DNA of 53,925 bases from Thermoplasmata archaeon (GTDB lineage Archaea > Thermoplasmatota > Thermoplasmata > Lutacidiplasmatales > UBA184): positions 1 to 53,925 of the forward strand of contig DAHUXZ010000012.1 in assembly GCA_027315455.1 (NCBI GenBank). Reading direction: 5' to 3'. The position numbers and the translations under genes were made by a program. Shown here one piece after another: positions 7,959-16,367 of the stretch; the stretch's first letter is position 1; each line of letters opens with the position of its first letter. A model generated the notes under the pieces. It was not told where the DNA came from. It saw nothing but the letters and a program-made list of their open reading frames with translations, and did not search any database.

Positions 7959-9679
7959 CCGGCCGAAAGCTCGGCGTCGTCGTCTGCCAGTGCGGCGGCA
8001 ACATCTCCGACTACGTCGACGTCGAGAAGGTGCGCGCGGAGGCGGCGAAGGACGGGGACGTCGTTTCCTCGCAGGTGCAGATGTTCGCCTGCTCGGACGC
8101 CGCGCAGCAGTCCGTGATCCAGGAGATCCGGGAGAAGAAGCTCGACGGGATCGTCGTCTGCTCCTGCTCCCCGAAGCTCCATACGGCGACGTTCCGGGCG
8201 ATGGCCGAGCGCGCCGGCCTCAACCCCTACGAGTACACCCAGGTCAACCTGCGCGAGCAGTGCTCCTGGGCCCACACCCACGACCGGGCCGCCGCGACGG
8301 AGAAGGGGGTCCGCCTCGTGCGCGCCGGGATCGCGAAGACCGCGCTCTCGCAGCCGCTCGAGAAGATGCGGGTCGAGACGTTGCCCCAGACCCTCGTGAT
8401 CGGTGCCGGCGTCGCCGGGCTGCGGGCGGCGCTCGCCCTCTCCGACCTCGGTATCTCGGTCCACCTCGTGGAGAAGGCCGACCATCCGGGCGGGCAGGTC
8501 CGGCGCTGGGGGACCCTCTTTCCCAACGACAAGGTCGGCCAGGCGCTGATCGAGGACCTCGTTGGGCGCGTGACGGCGCGCGACAACATCATGCTCTACC
8601 TCAACAGCGAGCTCGTCGAGAAGTCCGGGCGCGTGGGCGCCTTCTCGGTCACGATCCGGGCCGCCAACGGCGAGCGCATTCCCCTGAACGTGGGGGCGAT
8701 CGTCGTCGCGACCGGGTTCGAGCCCTACACCCCGGCGCCCGGGGAGTTCGGTGCCGGGCTCGACGGCGTCATCACGCTTCCCGAGCTCAAGGAGCGGCTC
8801 GCGGCGACCGCTGGCCCTCTCACGCACCGTGGCCAGCCCGTCCGTTCGATCGCCTACGTCTACTGCGTCGGCTCCCGCCAGCCGGCGGAGGAGGGGACGA
8901 GGCGGACCTACTGCTCCCGTTACTGCTGCAGCGCGACCTCGCACCTCGCGACGGTCGTCACGGGGCTGGACCCGAAGATCCACCAGTTCCACCTCTTCCG
9001 TGACGTGCGGACCTACGGCAAGTACGAGGCCCTCTACGAGCGGGCCCTCAAGAGCGGGTCCCTCTTCCTCCGCTACTCGGAGGAGGACCCTCCGGCCATC
9101 ACGCGCGAGAACGGCGGCCTCGTGGTCCGCGTCCACGACCGCCTCCTCGCCGGCGAGGAGGTCGAGATCCGTCCCGACCTGGTCGTCCTCGTGACCGGCA
9201 TGGTCCCGAGGGCGAACGACGACCTCGTACGGGTCCTCAAGGTGCCCATCGGGCCGGACGGCTTCTTCCGGGAGGTCCACGTCAAGCTGCGCCCCGTCGA
9301 GACCATCGTCGACGGCGTCTACATCGTCGGGACCGCGCAGGGTCCGAAGAACGTCGCGGAGAGCGTCGCGACGGCCCTCGCCTCGGTCTCGAAGGCGGGC
9401 GCGTTGCTTCTGAAGGGCTACGTCGACCTCGACCCCCTCGTCGCCCGCGTGGACCCGACGCGGTGCACCTGGTGCGGTGACTGCCAGACCGCGTGCCCCT
9501 ACGGGGCGATCGACGAGGTGGAGTACGGCGACCGGCACATCGCGCAGGTCAACGCCGTGCTCTGCAAGGGCGAGGGGGCGTGCGTCCCCGCCTGCGCGAA
9601 GGCGGCCATCTCCGTCCAGGGCTACACCAACGAGCAGATCACCTCGATGATCGATGCGCTCGCCAAGGAGGTCGCATGA
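7955..9679 (+). CDS. hdrA: HdrA-like FAD/iron-sulfur subunit
   Basis: 574-residue HdrA. The N-terminal iron-sulfur domain (VVVCQCGGNIS, FACSD, CSCSPKLH, NLREQCSW; residues 1-115) is followed by an FAD fold (GAGVAG near 149-154), the HdrA-specific CVGSRQ and YCSRYCCS motifs, and two 4Fe-4S motifs at the C terminus (CTWCGDCQTACP and CKGEGACVPACAK). Unlike the preceding paralogue it keeps the N-terminal Hdr domain but has no NAD(P)H module, so the two may form a heterodimeric HdrA core (inference). Its start overlaps the preceding stop and its stop overlaps the next start, both as ATGA, which implies translational coupling and fixed stoichiometry. Confidence 0.92.
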   Translation: MTGRKLGVVVCQCGGNISDYVDVEKVRAEAAKDGDVVSSQVQMFACSDAAQQSVIQEIREKKLDGIVVCSCSPKLHTATFRAMAERAGLNPYEYTQVNLREQCSWAHTHDRAAATEKGVRLVRAGIAKTALSQPLEKMRVETLPQTLVIGAGVAGLRAALALSDLGISVHLVEKADHPGGQVRRWGTLFPNDKVGQALIEDLVGRVTARDNIMLYLNSELVEKSGRVGAFSVTIRAANGERIPLNVGAIVVATGFEPYTPAPGEFGAGLDGVITLPELKERLAATAGPLTHRGQPVRSIAYVYCVGSRQPAEEGTRRTYCSRYCCSATSHLATVVTGLDPKIHQFHLFRDVRTYGKYEALYERALKSGSLFLRYSEEDPPAITRENGGLVVRVHDRLLAGEEVEIRPDLVVLVTGMVPRANDDLVRVLKVPIGPDGFFREVHVKLRPVETIVDGVYIVGTAQGPKNVAESVATALASVSKAGALLLKGYVDLDPLVARVDPTRCTWCGDCQTACPYGAIDEVEYGDRHIAQVNAVLCKGEGACVPACAKAAISVQGYTNEQITSMIDALAKEVA

Positions 9680-9927
9680 CCGGACCGGCGGTGCTCCGCA
9701 ACCTCAACGAGGTGTTCCGGGACGAGATGGTCGAACGCGACCGCATCGCGGAGGTGCTCCGGCGGGGGCCGCTCACCCTCCCCGAGATCGCCGCCCGCGT
9801 CGGCGCGCCGGTCTTCGAGGCCACGAAGTGGGTGATGGCGATGCGGCGGTTCGGGCGGATCCGGGAGCTTCCGAAGGCCCGCGCGGACGACTACTTCCGC
9901 TACGAGCTCGTCGAGGAGGGCCGATGA
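9676..9927 (+). CDS. small winged-helix protein inside the hdr operon
   Basis: 83 residues. The stretch RIAEVLRRGPLTLPEIAAR (about 23-41) followed by a second helix and FGRIRELPKARADDYFRYEL resembles a winged helix-turn-helix with a wing. No exact family recognised. It overlaps both neighbours by ATGA, so it is made together with the complex. It could be the operon's own regulator, with the palindrome at 4473-4486 as a candidate site. It could also be a structural small subunit, since canonical sHdr operons also carry a small uncharacterised gene. No metal-binding cysteines. Confidence 0.75.
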   Translation: MTGPAVLRNLNEVFRDEMVERDRIAEVLRRGPLTLPEIAARVGAPVFEATKWVMAMRRFGRIRELPKARADDYFRYELVEEGR

Positions 9928-10232
9928 AGGTCGACACGGGCTTCCTGGACGCCCTGAAGCTGGGCGGCGAGTTCGACGCCCGCCTCTGCATCAACTGCGG
10001 GACCTGCACGGCGCTCTGCCCGCTCGGGCTCGAGATCCTGCCCCGTCGTCTCTTCCGCCACGCCCTCCTCGGCGACCGCGAGAGGGTCCTCGGCGAAACG
10101 GACGCGATCTTCAGCTGCCTGCTCTGTCGCCTGTGCGAGGCGAACTGCCCCGCCGGCGTGCACATCGCCGAGAACGTCCGTGCGCTCCGTGCGGTGCTCA
10201 ACCAGGGGGTCCAGGGCCTCGCGGAGGCCTGA
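9924..10232 (+). CDS. hdrC: HdrC-like 4Fe-4S subunit
   Basis: 102 residues with two four-cysteine 4Fe-4S motifs: CINCGTCTALCPLG (about 22-35) and CLLCRLCEANCPAG (about 65-78). This is the HdrC pattern that links HdrA to the catalytic HdrB. The ATG overlaps the previous stop (ATGA), and the hdrB start follows after 9 bases. Length and motif spacing match stand-alone HdrC rather than a fused HdrD. Confidence 0.9.
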   Translation: MKVDTGFLDALKLGGEFDARLCINCGTCTALCPLGLEILPRRLFRHALLGDRERVLGETDAIFSCLLCRLCEANCPAGVHIAENVRALRAVLNQGVQGLAEA

Positions 10233-10241
10233 GGAGGGACG

Positions 10242-11210
10242 ATGCCGGTACCGATCGCCAGTACGCTGGGAATGCTGGGGGACAACCTCCGAAAGCGGGG
10301 CAGCGCGCTCCCGCTGGGCCGGCGCGCCGCTGTCGCCTGGACGCGGGGGCTCGACATCCCGCGCGGCGGGGAGACGGTCCTCTACACGGGCCAGATGTGG
10401 CAGATGGCCCCCGCGATCAACGCGATGACCCACCAGCTCGCCCGCTTCGAGGGGTCGCGGCTCTCCGGGCTCTTCGGGTTCGCACGGACGATGAACCGCC
10501 TCGTGAACCTCACCCCGCTCCTGGCCCGAACGTCGGCGGCCGAGCGGAAGGCCTACACCGACCGCCTGCGCAACATCGCCCGCCTCCTCAAGGCGGCGGG
10601 CGTCGCGTTCGGCTACCTCTACGAGGACGACCTCTACGCGGGCGGCCTCGCCCACGACGAAGGGCTCGATGCGGTGTTCGTCGACCACGCCCGACGGATC
10701 CAGGCCGTCCTGGGCAAGCACGGGGTCAAGCGGGTGATCACCGTCGACCCCCATACGACCAACATGCTGCGCAGCGTCATCCCGAAGGCCGTCCCCGGGT
10801 TCGCCGTGGAGGTGAAAAGCTACCTCGAGGTGCTCGCGGAGCGGGCGCCGCCGGTCCGGCAGCCGCTCGGCCGGACCGCCACGATCCACGACTCCTGCGT
10901 GTACGCGCGCTACGAGGGGGTCCTCAAGGAGCCCCGCACGCTCCTCGCCCGCGGCGGGGTCCGGCTCGACGAACCGGAGCTGGCGGGGTCGCTCACCTTC
11001 TGCTGCGGTGGACCGGCCGAGATGCTCTTCCCGACCCGCTCCGCGGACGTGGCCCGCCGTCGGGTCGCGCAGCTCAAGGCCGCCAACCCCGAGGTGATCA
11101 CCGCCTGCCCGCTCTGCCTCGCGAACCTGTCGCGGGTGGCGGAACCGGACGTGCACATTCGGGACATCTCGGACTACCTGGTCGAGGCGTACGCTCCCGC
11201 CGAGGCGTGA
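10242..11210 (+). CDS. hdrB: HdrB-like CCG-domain subunit, first CCG motif lost
   Basis: 322 residues. In methanogen HdrB, two CCG (CX31-39CCX35-36CXXC) motifs bind the non-cubane 4Fe-4S clusters that reduce the disulfide. Here the second motif is intact: DSCVYARYEG, FCCGGPAEM and ACPLCLAN. The expected first motif region reads YTGQMWQMAP without cysteines, so only one cluster can form in the usual way. The N terminus has an additional helical part (1-45). SD-like AGGAGG lies about 8 bases before ATG 10242. Its place after hdrC supports a role as the catalytic thiol/persulfide subunit. The substrate is unknown; it need not be the CoM-CoB heterodisulfide. Confidence 0.85.
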   Translation: MPVPIASTLGMLGDNLRKRGSALPLGRRAAVAWTRGLDIPRGGETVLYTGQMWQMAPAINAMTHQLARFEGSRLSGLFGFARTMNRLVNLTPLLARTSAAERKAYTDRLRNIARLLKAAGVAFGYLYEDDLYAGGLAHDEGLDAVFVDHARRIQAVLGKHGVKRVITVDPHTTNMLRSVIPKAVPGFAVEVKSYLEVLAERAPPVRQPLGRTATIHDSCVYARYEGVLKEPRTLLARGGVRLDEPELAGSLTFCCGGPAEMLFPTRSADVARRRVAQLKAANPEVITACPLCLANLSRVAEPDVHIRDISDYLVEAYAPAEA

Positions 11211-11244
11211 GGCCGTAGGCCCCGGCGAGTGCGGTCCGGACGGC

Positions 11245-11448
11245 CTACGTGGCGGCCGTCGGGCGCGGCGGCCGGCCGAGGACCGCTCCGACGGCTCCGA
11301 GGACGATCCCCACGACGACCAGGCCGATGTCCTTGGGGTCGATCCCCGAGGAGTCGCCCTTTCCCAGGGCGTCGAGCACGAGGAAGGCGATGCCGGCCAG
11401 CGTCACGAGCACGCCGATCACGATGAAGGCGGTGGACGCCTTGGACAT
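11245..11448 (-). CDS. small two-helix membrane protein
   Basis: 67 residues from ATG 11448; a longer in-frame opening at 11487 adds 13 residues. Two hydrophobic segments (about 6-25 and 39-56) are separated by an acidic/glycine loop (GKGDSSGIDPKD). No family recognised. It faces the hdr operon tail to tail and diverges from the gene at 11628. The segment pattern makes a genuine small membrane protein likely. Confidence 0.55.
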   Translation of the reverse strand: MSKASTAFIVIGVLVTLAGIAFLVLDALGKGDSSGIDPKDIGLVVVGIVLGAVGAVLGRPPRPTAAT

Positions 11449-11627
11449 GTTCCGCCGACAAGGCGGGCGTTCTTCAGGCTTTGCCACCGGCCCCGGGGGC
11501 TCCGTTGTGCGGGTCTGGCGAGCCCGTGACCCCCGCGCGGCCCACCCGGACGGCCCGAAGGAGCCCGTTAAACCGCGGTGACGGGCAGGTTAAGACGGGG
11601 CGCCCGAAATGCCGGGTGGGTCCGGCC

Positions 11628-12191
11628 ATGCAGCAGGCCCTCTCCCCCTCCGTCGTGGCCCTCACGCAGACGCCGTCGCTCCGGCTCGCGGTCAAGTGGG
11701 CGCAGCACCGCGGAGACGCCGTGAGCATCGGTGCGGCCGTCTATCCCAACGGGCGGGTCGAGCCCGTCGTCCGCATCCACCACGGGCCGGCGCCCATCTA
11801 CGTTCGGGACCTCGGAAAGTGTCTCCTCGTCATGGGCTACGTCGAGGTGCCCGACGTCGTCCGCCAGAAGCTCGCCGCAGCGCCCGAGGAGGAGCGGAGC
11901 GCGTTCCTCCACGCGATGCGCGAGATCCTGATGTCGTGCCCCCGCATCGGGTTCGCGATCGCCCCGGCGGGAACCACCCGGCCCGAGCGCATCGAGCGGG
12001 TGGGGATCGACCAGACGATCCAGATCGCCGAGAACGACCCGGGGTCGTTCAACCGCTTCTGCGATGCCGTCCAGGAGACGGAGACGGTCCTCCTCCGCTT
12101 CACCGAGCTGATGCGGGGCTTCGCGACGCGCCACGAGCCCCCGTCGACGTACTCTTCGGGGACCCCCCCGCCGACCGACATCTACCGGTAG
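11628..12191 (+). CDS. conserved-looking hypothetical protein
   Basis: 187 residues from ATG 11628. Mixed alpha/beta composition, no signal peptide, no membrane segment, and no motif that I recognise. The N-terminal half alternates short strands (AVSIGAAVYPNGRVEPVVRIHHG); the middle is helical (QKLAAAPEEERSAFLHAMREIL). TTAAAC/TTAAG elements 35-60 bases upstream could serve as its promoter. The frame is much longer than the leaderless start requires, but the residues before 11628 are unlike protein. Function unknown. Confidence 0.7.
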   Translation: MQQALSPSVVALTQTPSLRLAVKWAQHRGDAVSIGAAVYPNGRVEPVVRIHHGPAPIYVRDLGKCLLVMGYVEVPDVVRQKLAAAPEEERSAFLHAMREILMSCPRIGFAIAPAGTTRPERIERVGIDQTIQIAENDPGSFNRFCDAVQETETVLLRFTELMRGFATRHEPPSTYSSGTPPPTDIYR

Positions 12192-12457
12192 GCGCTCCCC
12201 GGGCGGGGGCGACCGCCGCCCAGGATGGACGGCGATCGCGCACCCCATCGGCGTGCGCGCGTGGACTTTCGACCGCCGCGGGCGGCGCACGTGGGGGAGG
12301 GTACTGAGGAGGGCGCCGGCCGCGACGGACGGGGCGTATCCCCCGACGAGGACGATGGCCGGGAGCGCGGGGTCGGGGCCCTCTCACGGCGCCCCGTCGA
12401 GCCGGGTTGACCGTGCCTTCTTTCGGCCCTCCGTGGTGGTCGCGGGTGGTGTTGCCC

Positions 12458-13090
12458 ATGGCTGCAGCCCGAACGCGCAAGGAAGTCTCCGTCGCCGCCC
12501 TGCCGCTCGCCGAGGATGAGGAGCTTTCCCTTCCGGTAAGCCGACTTCCCACGGCGCCCCCGATGAACCCGACACCGACGGTGGTGAGGGTTCCCCGCGG
12601 CGTCGCGGTCCACGACGTGATGACGTATCCGGTGTACACGGTCCGCCCGAGCGACACGGTCTTCGAGGCGGTGGCCCGGATGATCCAGATGCAGGTGAGC
12701 GGGCTCCCCGTGGTCTCCGGTCGGCGGCTGGTAGGGGTGATCACGCAGAACGACGTGGGCCGCGTCCTGGCCGAGCGCACCCATCTTACCCCGCTCGGAA
12801 CCGTCCTCGAGATCGCCACCGCCCGCGCGGCGGACGACCCGAGCGGCCCCCTCGGCCGCCATGCCCTCGAGTTGCGGAACCTGCGGGTTCGGGCGGCGAT
12901 GACCCCTGACCCCGTGTCGATCACCGCGACCGAGACGGTGGGGGTGGCGGTCGACCGGATGGAGTCCGAGCAGGTCAAGCGACTACCGGTGCTCGATGCC
13001 CGCGGCCGCCTCGTGGGGATCGTGACCCGGCGCGACCTGCTCCGGTCGCTCGAGGAGGGGCGGCGGGTGCCCCGGCCCCCGGCCGACTAG
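12458..13090 (+). CDS. CBS-pair protein
   Basis: 210 residues. After an unstructured N terminus, a CBS pair spans about 50-205: VHDVMTYPVYTVRPSDTVFEAV with SGLPVVSGRRLVGVITQNDV, then VRAAMTPDPVSITATETVGVAV with KRLPVLDARGRLVGIVTRRDL. Such stand-alone pairs bind adenosine nucleotides and regulate partners. No fused effector domain is present, so the target is unknown. The frame stays open upstream to 12407; ATG 12458 is a choice. The stop shares a CTAG with the stop of the convergent gene at 13087. Confidence 0.85.
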   Translation: MAAARTRKEVSVAALPLAEDEELSLPVSRLPTAPPMNPTPTVVRVPRGVAVHDVMTYPVYTVRPSDTVFEAVARMIQMQVSGLPVVSGRRLVGVITQNDVGRVLAERTHLTPLGTVLEIATARAADDPSGPLGRHALELRNLRVRAAMTPDPVSITATETVGVAVDRMESEQVKRLPVLDARGRLVGIVTRRDLLRSLEEGRRVPRPPAD

Positions 13091-13359
13091 GCCGAGAGCG
13101 AGCGCGCCTTGTGGCCCAGCCCGTACCAGGACCAGGCCGCTCCCATCACGCCCGCGAGGGCGATGAGCGACGTCAGGATCACCACGATGCTCTGGAACAG
13201 GGAGAACCCCTGCGCCCAGAATCCCACGTAGAGGAGCGTGAAGCACAGCCAAGCGACCGGTCCCAGGATCGATAGGAGGACCGCCCAGCGCATCCCCTCG
13301 GGCGTCCGTGGAGTGTGGAAGCTCATCGAGGTCCCCGTGGCCCCGGTTGTTGCCGACAT
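13087..13359 (-). CDS. small two-helix membrane protein
   Basis: 90 residues with two clear hydrophobic segments (about 25-48 and 55-78) and a basic C terminus. No family recognised. Convergent with the CBS gene, the two stops overlapping in CTAG. A later start at Met12 or Met23 is possible. Confidence 0.6.
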   Translation of the reverse strand: MSATTGATGTSMSFHTPRTPEGMRWAVLLSILGPVAWLCFTLLYVGFWAQGFSLFQSIVVILTSLIALAGVMGAAWSWYGLGHKARSLSA

Positions 13360-13629
13360 GGTCGGGAAAGGAACCGCACGGGGAGGTTTAGGCGCTCCGT
13401 TCGCCCGCCTCGACGGACGCGCCGCGGCTCGCGCGGCCCCCTCGGACGACCGTGGGTCGGTTCGGTTTGACCCCGGGACTATCTACTCCCCCGCAGGTGA
13501 GGGAACGAGAAGGAAGCGAGATCTTCGACCCGAGAAACACCGTCCCGCCGGAACCGCAGGAGGAGTGGGACCGAAACGGGATGACTGGGACAGGGTCGGG
13601 ACCTCCATTCCTTCTCTCCTCCAGATCCG

Positions 13630-13878
13630 ATGCGACCGCTCCACCCGTGCCCGAACTGCGGCCACGGGTCCCAGACCACCTGCCTCGCGATCGCCCGGAC
13701 CGTCCCCCCGAGCCACCGCTTCCGTTGCGTCCATTGCCAGGATGACTGTCTCATCGCGCTCGCGCGCATCGAGGGCCGCGGGCCGCAGCCGGCCCGTCCG
13801 CCCGCCGAGCCGTACGTGCCCGACCCGCTCGCCCACCCGCCGGTTCCCTTGCTCCCGGCCGCGCGCGCTCGCTCCTGA
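13630..13878 (+). CDS. small zinc-ribbon-like protein
   Basis: 82 residues. CPNCGH (7-12) and CVHCQDDC (about 33-40) give two CxxC knuckles some 23 residues apart, consistent with one zinc ribbon. The proline-rich tail (about 52-82) is not domain-like. Evidence is limited to this motif and an ATG start, so it could still be a chance frame in GC-rich DNA. The 270 bases before it contain no other gene I can support. Confidence 0.45.
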   Translation: MRPLHPCPNCGHGSQTTCLAIARTVPPSHRFRCVHCQDDCLIALARIEGRGPQPARPPAEPYVPDPLAHPPVPLLPAARARS

Positions 13879-14015
13879 GGCCGGCCGACCCCGCCAACGT
13901 GACCCGTATCCCCCGGGACCCGGTAGGTGCGCGGGAGCTGGGGCCCGGCCGGCCCCTTGCCCGATCGGTCCGCGAGCCGTCCGCGCCCGGGCGGGGGCCC
14001 TCGTCCGGCCCCCGC

Positions 14016-14714
14016 TCAGCGGGCCGCCAGCACGGTCGCGACGAGCATACCGTCGTAGCCCTTGCGGCCGACCGTTTGCACGACCGTAGCGCTCAGGCGA
14101 GGCTCGGCGGCCACGCGGTCGATCATCCGACGTACCCCTTCAACCTGGGGATCCGACGAGCCCTCCTCGGCGACGTCCCCCCGGCGCACGACGTTGTCCG
14201 CAACGATGAGGGCGCCGGGGCGGGTGAGGCGGAGCGACCAGTCGAGATAGTCGGCGTACTCCGCCTTCTCCGCGTCGAGGAAGACGAGGTCGAACGGTTC
14301 GGCGTTCTCCTGTACGAGTCCCGCGAGCGTCGTGAGCGCCGGCCCGAGCCGCAGGTCGACGAGGGCGCCGACCCCGGCCCGCTCGAAGTTCGCCCGGGCC
14401 AGGGCGGCATGCGTCGGGTCGCGCTCCAGCGTGACGACCCGGCCGCCCGGCGGGAGCGCCCGGGCCAGCCAGATGGTGCTGTAGCCCGCGAGCGTCCCGA
14501 CCTCGAGGATGCGGCGGGCCGAGCAGCCCCGCGCCAGGAGCTGGAGCAGCTGGCCCTGGAGCGGGGAGACCTGGATGTCCGGAAGTCCGGCGGCACGGCT
14601 GCCCGCCAAGACGGACTCGAGCGCGGCGTCGCCGATCCCGAGGGCCGTCTCGAAGTAGGCGTCGACGTGGGTCCAGGCGCGAAGTTCCTCCGGCCGCGAC
14701 GGTCGCTGGGTCAT
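14016..14714 (-). CDS. SAM-dependent O-methyltransferase (CCoAMT/COMT-like)
   Basis: 232 residues. The motifs of the metal-dependent O-methyltransferase 3 family are clear: QGQLLQLLARGCSARRILEVGTLAGYST (SAM motif I), TLERDPTHAALARANFERAG, DLVFLDAEKAEYADYLDWS (catalytic/metal Asp region) and GALIVADNVVRRGDV. It methylates a catechol-like or similar hydroxyl; the substrate is unknown. ATG 14714 is supported by a TATA-like GTATAG 26 bases upstream. The long in-frame extension beyond the ATG (to 15173) is compositionally unlike protein. Confidence 0.9.
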   Translation of the reverse strand: MTQRPSRPEELRAWTHVDAYFETALGIGDAALESVLAGSRAAGLPDIQVSPLQGQLLQLLARGCSARRILEVGTLAGYSTIWLARALPPGGRVVTLERDPTHAALARANFERAGVGALVDLRLGPALTTLAGLVQENAEPFDLVFLDAEKAEYADYLDWSLRLTRPGALIVADNVVRRGDVAEEGSSDPQVEGVRRMIDRVAAEPRLSATVVQTVGRKGYDGMLVATVLAAR

Positions 14715-14737
14715 GAATGGGACTTGGCCGCGGCGCC

Positions 14738-14743
14738 TATACC
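14738..14743 (-). promoter_or_regulatory. TATA-like box for the O-methyltransferase gene
   Basis: On the minus strand GGGTATAGG is centred about 26 bases before ATG 14714, the spacing expected for a leaderless archaeal transcript. Confidence 0.5.
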
Positions 14744-15114
14744 CGTATCCGTCGGGTTTAGCCCCCCCCGGGGAGATCGCCGACGGCGTGCGAGCGCGCC
14801 CGGTTCGCGCCCGGCGGTAGCCCCGGGGTCGTCCCCGAACCTTCCCTCCGCCGAGCTGCCGGCGAGAGGGACGGTCGGCTGAGACGGTCCCCGGGAACGT
14901 GGAGCGCTGAGTCGTCCCTCGCCGTTCCCCCCTGCCGGCCGCGCGGGGACCACCCGCCTCCGGGAACGGGGCGTCATGCGTTCGGGCCTCTCGCCGCCGC
15001 GGAGCACCGTGGCGAACGGGGCCGAGGCGCGATCCCTGCCCTCCCGACACGCGCCGGGCGAACGCGGGGGCGGCCACGACGGGGCCGCGGGGGTCGAGAG
15101 AAGTTGACGGGGCG

Positions 15115-15120
15115 TTTATC
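15115..15120 (+). promoter_or_regulatory. TATA-like box for asnA
   Basis: TTTATC stands out in a GC-rich context about 31 bases before ATG 15148. Confidence 0.55.
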
Positions 15121-15147
15121 GCGGACCGCCGGGAGTCGGCGGTCGCC

Positions 15148-16293
15148 ATGGAAGCGACCGAACGCGCCCGCAAGATCGCCGACCTCGCCGGCCCGGGGAT
15201 CGGTAGCTACGAGGAGGTCGAGCGGACCCTCCCGGCCGACTACCGCTCGGCCCTCTCGCCGAGAGAGACCCAGTCCGCCATCTTCGCCCTCAAGCAGCAC
15301 ATCGAGGAGAACCTCTGCCGCGCGCTCGGCCTGTCGATGGTGACGGTTCCCCTGCTCGTCCCGGCCGAGACCGGGATCAACGACCTCCTCGACCGGGACG
15401 GCTCCCGCACCCCGGTCCAGTTCCACATCTCGAACGACCACGACCGCCACCCGGTGACGGCCCAGATCGTCCAGGCCGCGACCAAGTGGAAGCGGACGGC
15501 GCTCCGGGAGTTCGGCATGGGCCGGGGGGAGGGCCTGCTCACCGACATGCGGGCGGTGCGCAAGGACTACTTCCTCGACCACGACCACAGCGCCTACGTC
15601 GACCAATGGGACTGGGAGAAGGCGATCGCGGCCGAGGACCGGAACCTCGACGTTCTGCGCTCGACGGTGCGCGCGATCTGGTCGGTCCTGGTCGGTGCCC
15701 AGCGATTCATCGAGGAGCGCTTTCCGGCGCTGCGCGAGCCGGGGTACTCCCGGCTCCCCGAGGAGATCCACTTCGTCCATGCCGAGGACCTCCTCGCCGC
15801 CTACCCGGACCTTCCCCGCAAGCAGCGCGAGACCGCCATCCTCCGCAAGCACCCGGCCGTGTTCATCATCGGGATCGGCTGGCCGCTCGCCGACGGGCTG
15901 CCCCACGAGATGCGGGCCGCGGACTACGACGACTGGGCGACCGAGACGCGGTCGGAGGACGGACGGCCCATGCACGGCCTCAACGGCGACATCCTCGTCT
16001 GGAACCCGGTGACCCACCGACGCCACGAGCTCATGTCGGGCGGGATCCGGGTCAATGCCGAGAGCCTCCGCCAGCAGCTCGCGATGGCCGGCCAGCTCGA
16101 GTTCCTCGACCTCAGCTATCACCAGGGGATCCTCCACGGGGAGCTTCCGCTGAGCATCGGCGGCGGGATCGGACAATCGCGTACCCAGATGCTCCTGCTG
16201 CGCAAGGCCCACCTGGGCGAGGTGACGGTCTCCGTCTGGCCACGGCTCCTCACGGAGATCTCGGCCCGGAAGAACATCCACGTGCTCACGTAG
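15148..16293 (+). CDS. asnA: aspartate-ammonia ligase (asparagine synthetase A)
   Basis: 381 residues. Makes asparagine from aspartate, ammonia and ATP in the cytosol. Typical AsnA blocks: ALKQHIEENLCRALGLSMVTVPL near residue 46, then AETGINDLLDRDG, the KWKRTALREFGMGRGEGL block, KDYFLDHDHSAYVDQWDWEK, and class II aaRS-like motifs near the end (SGGIRVNAESL, HGELPLSIGGGIGQSR, and MLLL). Length is slightly above the bacterial norm of about 330. ATG 15148 is 31 bases after a TATA-like box. Monocistronic. Confidence 0.95.
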   Translation: MEATERARKIADLAGPGIGSYEEVERTLPADYRSALSPRETQSAIFALKQHIEENLCRALGLSMVTVPLLVPAETGINDLLDRDGSRTPVQFHISNDHDRHPVTAQIVQAATKWKRTALREFGMGRGEGLLTDMRAVRKDYFLDHDHSAYVDQWDWEKAIAAEDRNLDVLRSTVRAIWSVLVGAQRFIEERFPALREPGYSRLPEEIHFVHAEDLLAAYPDLPRKQRETAILRKHPAVFIIGIGWPLADGLPHEMRAADYDDWATETRSEDGRPMHGLNGDILVWNPVTHRRHELMSGGIRVNAESLRQQLAMAGQLEFLDLSYHQGILHGELPLSIGGGIGQSRTQMLLLRKAHLGEVTVSVWPRLLTEISARKNIHVLT

Positions 16294-16337
16294 CTTGGGT
16301 CCCCGGGGAAGGGCGGGGTGGCCGCCGGGCCGGCCGC

Positions 16338-16346
16338 CCTTAAGAG
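16338..16346 (+). promoter_or_regulatory. TATA-like box for the methyltransferase at 16368
   Basis: CCTTAAGAG centred about 26 bases before the GTG start. Confidence 0.5.
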
Positions 16347-16367
16347 ACGCGGACGCGCTGGGGGAGC

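Larger units (their letters stand above)
14715..15147. other. intergenic region between divergent genes
   Basis: 433 bases between the methyltransferase and asnA. It holds the methyltransferase promoter at its left end and the asnA TATA box at its right end. I see no convincing ORF and no tRNA-like cloverleaf. The middle is extremely GC-rich with several short inverted repeats. A structured RNA cannot be excluded by eye. Confidence 0.45.

Noticed and set aside
13497-13745. Alternative frame starting GTG 13497 overlapping the zinc-ribbon ORF
   Set aside because: A short acceptable N terminus (about 30 residues) runs into Pro/Arg-rich random sequence, and no promoter lies at the right distance.
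14715-15147. Possible structured RNA or small ORF upstream of asnA
   Set aside because: The ORFs are low-complexity Arg/Pro/Gly frames and no tRNA, SRP or RNase P signature is visible.
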